From Lachnospiraceae bacterium XPB1003 (lineage in GTDB: Bacteria > Bacillota > Clostridia > Lachnospirales > Lachnospiraceae), in assembly GCA_900102065.1 (NCBI GenBank), contig FMVK01000017.1:1-64000 (forward strand): a stretch of DNA of 64,000 nt, in the 5' to 3' direction. The notes beneath the pieces were generated by a model, which was not told where the DNA came from, ran no database searches, and was given only the letters and a program-made list of their open reading frames with translations. The stretch's first letter is position 1. Each line of letters begins with the position of its first letter. Position numbers and translations under genes: made by a program. Below, in pieces: positions 63,899 to 64,000 of this stretch.

Positions 63899-63902
63899 CA
63901 AA

Positions 63903-64000
63903 ATGAATTTAACACAGAATGACAGACTTAAGCAAGTAACGGCAGATACACTGATTGTTGGGGTTGATGTTGGATCACAGACACATTTCTGTAGAGCGTT
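63903..64000 (+). CDS. IS110-family recombinase, N-terminal part (runs off window)
   Basis: ATG 63903 after AGGAGGT gives MNLTQNDRLKQVTADTLIVG then VDVGSQTHFCRA. The first catalytic Asp of the DEDD RuvC-like domain is in VGVDVGSQTH, characteristic of IS110-family transposases. Cut by the window end after 32 codons. Confidence 0.85.
   Translation, partial: MNLTQNDRLKQVTADTLIVGVDVGSQTHFCRA

Overview
The window looks like a chromosomal segment of a rumen or gut Lachnospiraceae bacterium of the Butyrivibrio/Pseudobutyrivibrio type. The evidence is Gram-positive style ribosome binding sites, a membrane-anchored family 9 cellulase, Clostridia gene order (yicC-gmk-rpoZ-rimO-pgsA-cinA), HemZ, a high-molecular-weight rubredoxin and many Lachnospiraceae-like surface polysaccharide genes. 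This is an inference from gene content; there is no rRNA in the window.

Layout. 1-6.1 kb: a truncated ORF, a lipoprotein, a GH9 endoglucanase and a convergent lipoprotein serpin. 6.2-6.5 kb: a long palindromic structured element, with a second homologous copy at 24.76-25.0 kb. 6.6-15.4 kb: a complete 2-aminoethylphosphonate (AEP) pathway: transaminase phnW, a TagF-like transferase, a cytidylyltransferase-PEP mutase fusion, a YidC-sulfatase fusion, the CMP-AEP synthase-like pntC, and phosphonopyruvate decarboxylase. It reads as synthesis, activation and membrane-side attachment of AEP to a cell-surface polymer or lipid. 15.4-20.6 kb: apt, rel, an MBL hydrolase and hemZ, probably the same transcription direction and partly the same operon. 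20.8-24.4 kb: an AAA ATPase, an Sfp-type transferase, a glycosyltransferase and a small ORF. 24.4-24.7 kb: tRNA-Thr and tRNA-Pro. 25.1-32 kb: the yicC to cinA housekeeping block, then a polyprenyl-phosphate sugar transferase.

32-39.5 kb is accessory DNA: a HicAB pair with a palindromic operator, a flavin reductase-rubredoxin, an XRE regulator fused to a PD-(D/E)XK nuclease-like domain, and a recombinase-in-trio (RIT) element inserted into the DDE domain of a decayed IS3-family transposase. 39.5-59.7 kb is a visibly AT-richer surface polysaccharide locus: sugar nucleotide enzymes (FnlA/FnlB-like, a GHMP kinase-nucleotidyltransferase fusion, Ugd), a CDP-alditol-type side module (HisC-like, IspD-like, a broken ThDP enzyme, a TagF-like transferase), acyltransferase, glycosyltransferases, Wzx flippase and an EpsG-like polymerase. 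59.7-61.5 kb is an intact IS4-family insertion sequence with 9-bp target duplication. 61.5-64 kb looks like the edge of a mobile element: a mobilisation-protein fragment, an XRE/ImmA pair, and the start of an IS110-family recombinase preceded by a nested RNA structure.

The most notable items are the two homologous structured palindromic elements with compensatory base changes, the AEP decoration cluster with its unusual YidC-sulfatase fusion lacking the groove arginine, the XRE-nuclease fusion, the nested RIT/IS3 insertion, and the kinase-pyrophosphorylase fusion.
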